Assembly: GCA_947455605.1 (NCBI GenBank)
Contig: CANGOX010000001.1
Location: 1 to 64,000, forward strand
Reading direction: 5' to 3'
From: Chitinophagaceae bacterium
GTDB lineage: Bacteria > Bacteroidota > Bacteroidia > Chitinophagales > Chitinophagaceae
DNA: 64,000 nt
Shown in pieces: positions 62,017-64,000 of this stretch. Numbering within the stretch: the first letter of the stretch is position 1; every line of letters starts with the position of its first letter. The position numbers and the translations under genes were made by a program. A model generated the notes under the pieces. It had not been told where the DNA came from. It was given only the letters and a program-made list of their open reading frames with translations, and did no database searches.

Positions 62017-63549
62017 TTAAAAGAAACCGAGTTTAGACTGACTATAAGACACCAGCATATTTTTAGTTTGCCTATAATGATTCAACATCATTTTATGCGT
62101 CTCCCTTCCAAATCCTGATTTTTTATAGCCCCCAAACGGAGCATGAGCCGGATACGCATGGTAGCAGTTTACCCATACACGCCCGGCCTGAATAGCTCTT
62201 GGCACCTGATACAGTTGATGGGCATCTCTTGTCCAAACACCGGCCCCCAATCCATATAAAGTATCATTAGCAATTTCGATAGCTTCCTCAGTAGTTTTAA
62301 AGGTTGTAACACAAACCACCGGTCCAAAGATCTCTTCCTGAAATACACGCATTTTATTATGTCCTTTCAGAATGGTTGGTTTAATATAATAGCCATGCTC
62401 CAATCCGCTATTCTGCTGAAAAGCTTCGCCACCACAAAGTACCTGTACGCCTTCCTGTTTGCCAATATCAAGATAACTCAGAATTTTATGATACTGGTCT
62501 TCGCTGGCTTGTGCACCCATCATTACCGTTCCGTCTAGTGGATTGCCAAGTTTGATGGCTTTTGTACGCTGGATCACACGTTCCATGAATTTTTCATAGA
62601 TATTTTCATGAACAAGTATCCGGCTTGGGCAGGTACAAACTTCTCCCTGGTTAAGGGCAAACATAACGGCACCTTCTACTGCTTTATCAAAGAAATCATC
62701 ATCTGCGTCACCTACACTTTCAAAGAAGATATTCGGACTTTTTCCGCCAAGTTCCATTGTAACCGGGATCAGGTTCTCAGACGCATATTGCATAATCAAA
62801 CGTCCGGTTGTGGTTTCTCCTGTAAACGCTACCTTATTGATTTTTGGAGAAGTAGCCAAAGGCTTTCCTGCTTCTACACCAAATCCGGTAACAATATTCA
62901 ATACTCCTTTAGGTAAAATATCACCCACCTGTTCCATCAGACACATAATGCTAGTAGGAGTTTGTTCTGCCGGCTTTACAACCACGCAACAACCCGCCGC
63001 CAGAGCCGGTGCAATTTTCCAGGCAGCCATTAATAATGGAAAATTCCATGGGATAATTTGTCCTACCACACCAATCGGCTCATGCAGATTAATGCTAACA
63101 GTTGTTTCATCATGTTCACTAATCGTACCTTCTTCACTGCGCAAAACGCCTGCAAAATATCTGAAATGGTCTACTACCAAAGGCAGATCAGCGGCCCTTG
63201 TTTCGCGCAGTGCTTTACCGTTGTCAATGGTTTCTACAATAGACAGGTATTCCAGATTGTCTTCTATCACCTGTGCAATTTTCAAAAGCAGGTTACTTCG
63301 GTAAGCAGCGCCTGATTTACCCCATGTTTTAAAAGCTTCTAATGCAGCGTCAATCGCTTTATCGATATCCTTTGCATTTCCGCGGGCGGCCTGTGTAAAT
63401 ACCTTGCCATCGATAGGAGAAACATTATCGAAATACTCTCCACTATCCGGTGCTGTCCATTGACCGTTTATGAAATGATCGTATTTCTGTTTGAAATCGG
63501 GTCTGGCCACAAGATTTGTTGTAGGCTTAGATTGGGTAATTGTACTCAT
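62017..63549 (-). CDS. NAD-dependent aldehyde dehydrogenase (ExaC/AcoD type)
   Basis: The 510-residue ALDH has the cofactor and active-site features [20 protein letters not shown] (about 148-167), Glu in [12 protein letters not shown] (about 267), the catalytic Cys in NQGEVCTC (about 303) and EIFGPVVCV. The N-terminal block and the [18 protein letters not shown] end fit the acetaldehyde/chloroacetaldehyde dehydrogenase group. It oxidises short aldehydes to acids. If the D-threonine-aldolase-like enzyme releases acetaldehyde, this enzyme could oxidise it, but that is speculative. An AraC-type gene is divergent. Confidence 0.93.
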   Translation of the reverse strand: MSTITQSKPTTNLVARPDFKQKYDHFINGQWTAPDSGEYFDNVSPIDGKVFTQAARGNAKDIDKAIDAALEAFKTWGKSGAAYRSNLLLKIAQVIEDNLEYLSIVETIDNGKALRETRAADLPLVVDHFRYFAGVLRSEEGTISEHDETTVSINLHEPIGVVGQIIPWNFPLLMAAWKIAPALAAGCCVVVKPAEQTPTSIMCLMEQVGDILPKGVLNIVTGFGVEAGKPLATSPKINKVAFTGETTTGRLIMQYASENLIPVTMELGGKSPNIFFESVGDADDDFFDKAVEGAVMFALNQGEVCTCPSRILVHENIYEKFMERVIQRTKAIKLGNPLDGTVMMGAQASEDQYHKILSYLDIGKQEGVQVLCGGEAFQQNSGLEHGYYIKPTILKGHNKMRVFQEEIFGPVVCVTTFKTTEEAIEIANDTLYGLGAGVWTRDAHQLYQVPRAIQAGRVWVNCYHAYPAHAPFGGYKKSGFGRETHKMMLNHYRQTKNMLVSYSQSKLGFF

Positions 63550-63700
63550 AGTGCAAGCAATTTTCGTTAAAGAATAGCTCTAAGTTTTAAAATTATTCTA
63601 TCCTATTTGGGTCATTTTTGTATTTTTTTATAGCACAATCGTACCCTGAGTTTGGGCTTTTTGGAAAATACAGGTAGATTTAAGTTGCCAAACGATCGCT

Positions 63701-64000
63701 TTGCCTACACGCAATTATATAAAGAAAATAGGGCTCACCCATCCCAAACAACTAAAGACCTTAGTTGAGAATCGGCGTATTTTTAACCTTGATAATTGTG
63801 AGCTGAATATTTTTGAAACCCACGAACAAACCTATCATGTACCCCTTACCTTTTCAGACTTTGTGATCACAAGTATGGTTAGGGGTAAGAAGGTGATGCA
63901 TTTATTTGACAAGCCCGCTTTTGATTATATGCCCGGAGAAACAGTGATTGTTCCCTCTTGTGAAACAATGATCATTGACTTTCCCGAGGCCAGAATGGAT
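63701..64000 (+). CDS. AraC-family regulator, N-terminal part, cut by window edge; possible frameshift
   Basis: An open frame runs to the right edge. It encodes IGLTHPKQLKTLVENRRIFN, then NIFETHEQTYHVPLTFSDF, ITSMVRGKKVMHLFDKP and PGETVIVPS, a cupin-like sensor domain of the AraC-type regulators often found beside ExaC-type aldehyde dehydrogenases. The HTH would be off the window. The first possible start is TTG at 63701. In the neighbouring frame 63661-63722 encodes FKLPNDRFAYTQLYK, which looks like the natural N-terminus, so one base near 63722-63728 (AAGAAAAT) may be inserted. Alternatively the short TTG start is real. Confidence 0.6.
   Translation, partial: MPTRNYIKKIGLTHPKQLKTLVENRRIFNLDNCELNIFETHEQTYHVPLTFSDFVITSMVRGKKVMHLFDKPAFDYMPGETVIVPSCETMIIDFPEARMD

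Noticed and set aside
1-64000. Insertion sequence, prophage or integron
   Set aside because: No transposase, integrase, phage structural gene or attC-like array is recognisable; the left-edge fragment alone is not enough.

Overview
The window reads as chromosomal DNA of a Bacteroidota member, most likely family Chitinophagaceae. Supporting signs are a SusC/SusD pair, type IX secretion (T9SS) sorting domains of types A and B, DUF3467/DUF4293/DUF6427/DUF4105 proteins, a fused E1 alpha/beta 2-oxoacid dehydrogenase, promoters of the Bacteroidota form TTG-N19-TAnnTTTG, and few Shine-Dalgarno sequences. No phage, transposase, plasmid or rRNA operon was seen. The left edge holds the end of a kinase-like 'polyvalent protein' that could belong to a mobile element outside the window.

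Layout. 1-0.8 kb: kinase-like fragment and tRNA-Met. 0.8-8.8 kb: fused BCKDH E1, FAH-family hydrolase, pth, an opposing histidine kinase, rplY, prs, radC, DUF3467. 8.9-13.7 kb: susD-susC nutrient uptake unit. 14-22 kb: folD, queE, an OmpA/TPR/PD40 protein, dprA, an MFS exporter, guaB. 22-30 kb: DUF4105 membrane protein, an alpha/beta hydrolase with a repeat insertion, two tandem PKD/T9SS type B surface proteins, an SDR. 30-35 kb: nitronate monooxygenase, four-helix-bundle (S23) gene, nucleotidyltransferase, glyA, DUF4293. 35-45 kb: uvrA, ECF sigma factor, DsbD pair, purQ, DUF6427, a secreted protein of unknown function. 45-52.8 kb: kup, two related alpha/beta hydrolases, a collagen-like ice-binding-domain protein with a T9SS type A partner, a TonB_C-like protein. 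52.8-59.2 kb: oxyR, GntP permease, RidA, D-threonine aldolase/D-serine dehydratase-like enzyme, M19 dipeptidase, LD-carboxypeptidase. This last stretch forms a plausible D-amino-acid/muropeptide utilisation neighbourhood. 59.3-64 kb: metG, DUF779, ExaC-type aldehyde dehydrogenase, start of an AraC-type regulator.

The most striking pattern is not a gene. About 17 sites (roughly one per 4 kb) carry inverted repeats whose arms are runs of short near-tandem units, most often exactly 7 nt. The heptamer differs from site to site but matches between the two arms of a site. Most sites are intergenic. One lies inside an alpha/beta hydrolase and one inside uvrA, both keeping frame, and a short arm lies in the metG linker. 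One set of arms encloses the S23-type four-helix-bundle gene and supplies the start codon of the next gene. Every junction of the D-amino-acid cluster carries one. I treat this as a possible dispersed hairpin-element family, with the S23 gene as a candidate associated factor. Function and mobility are inference.
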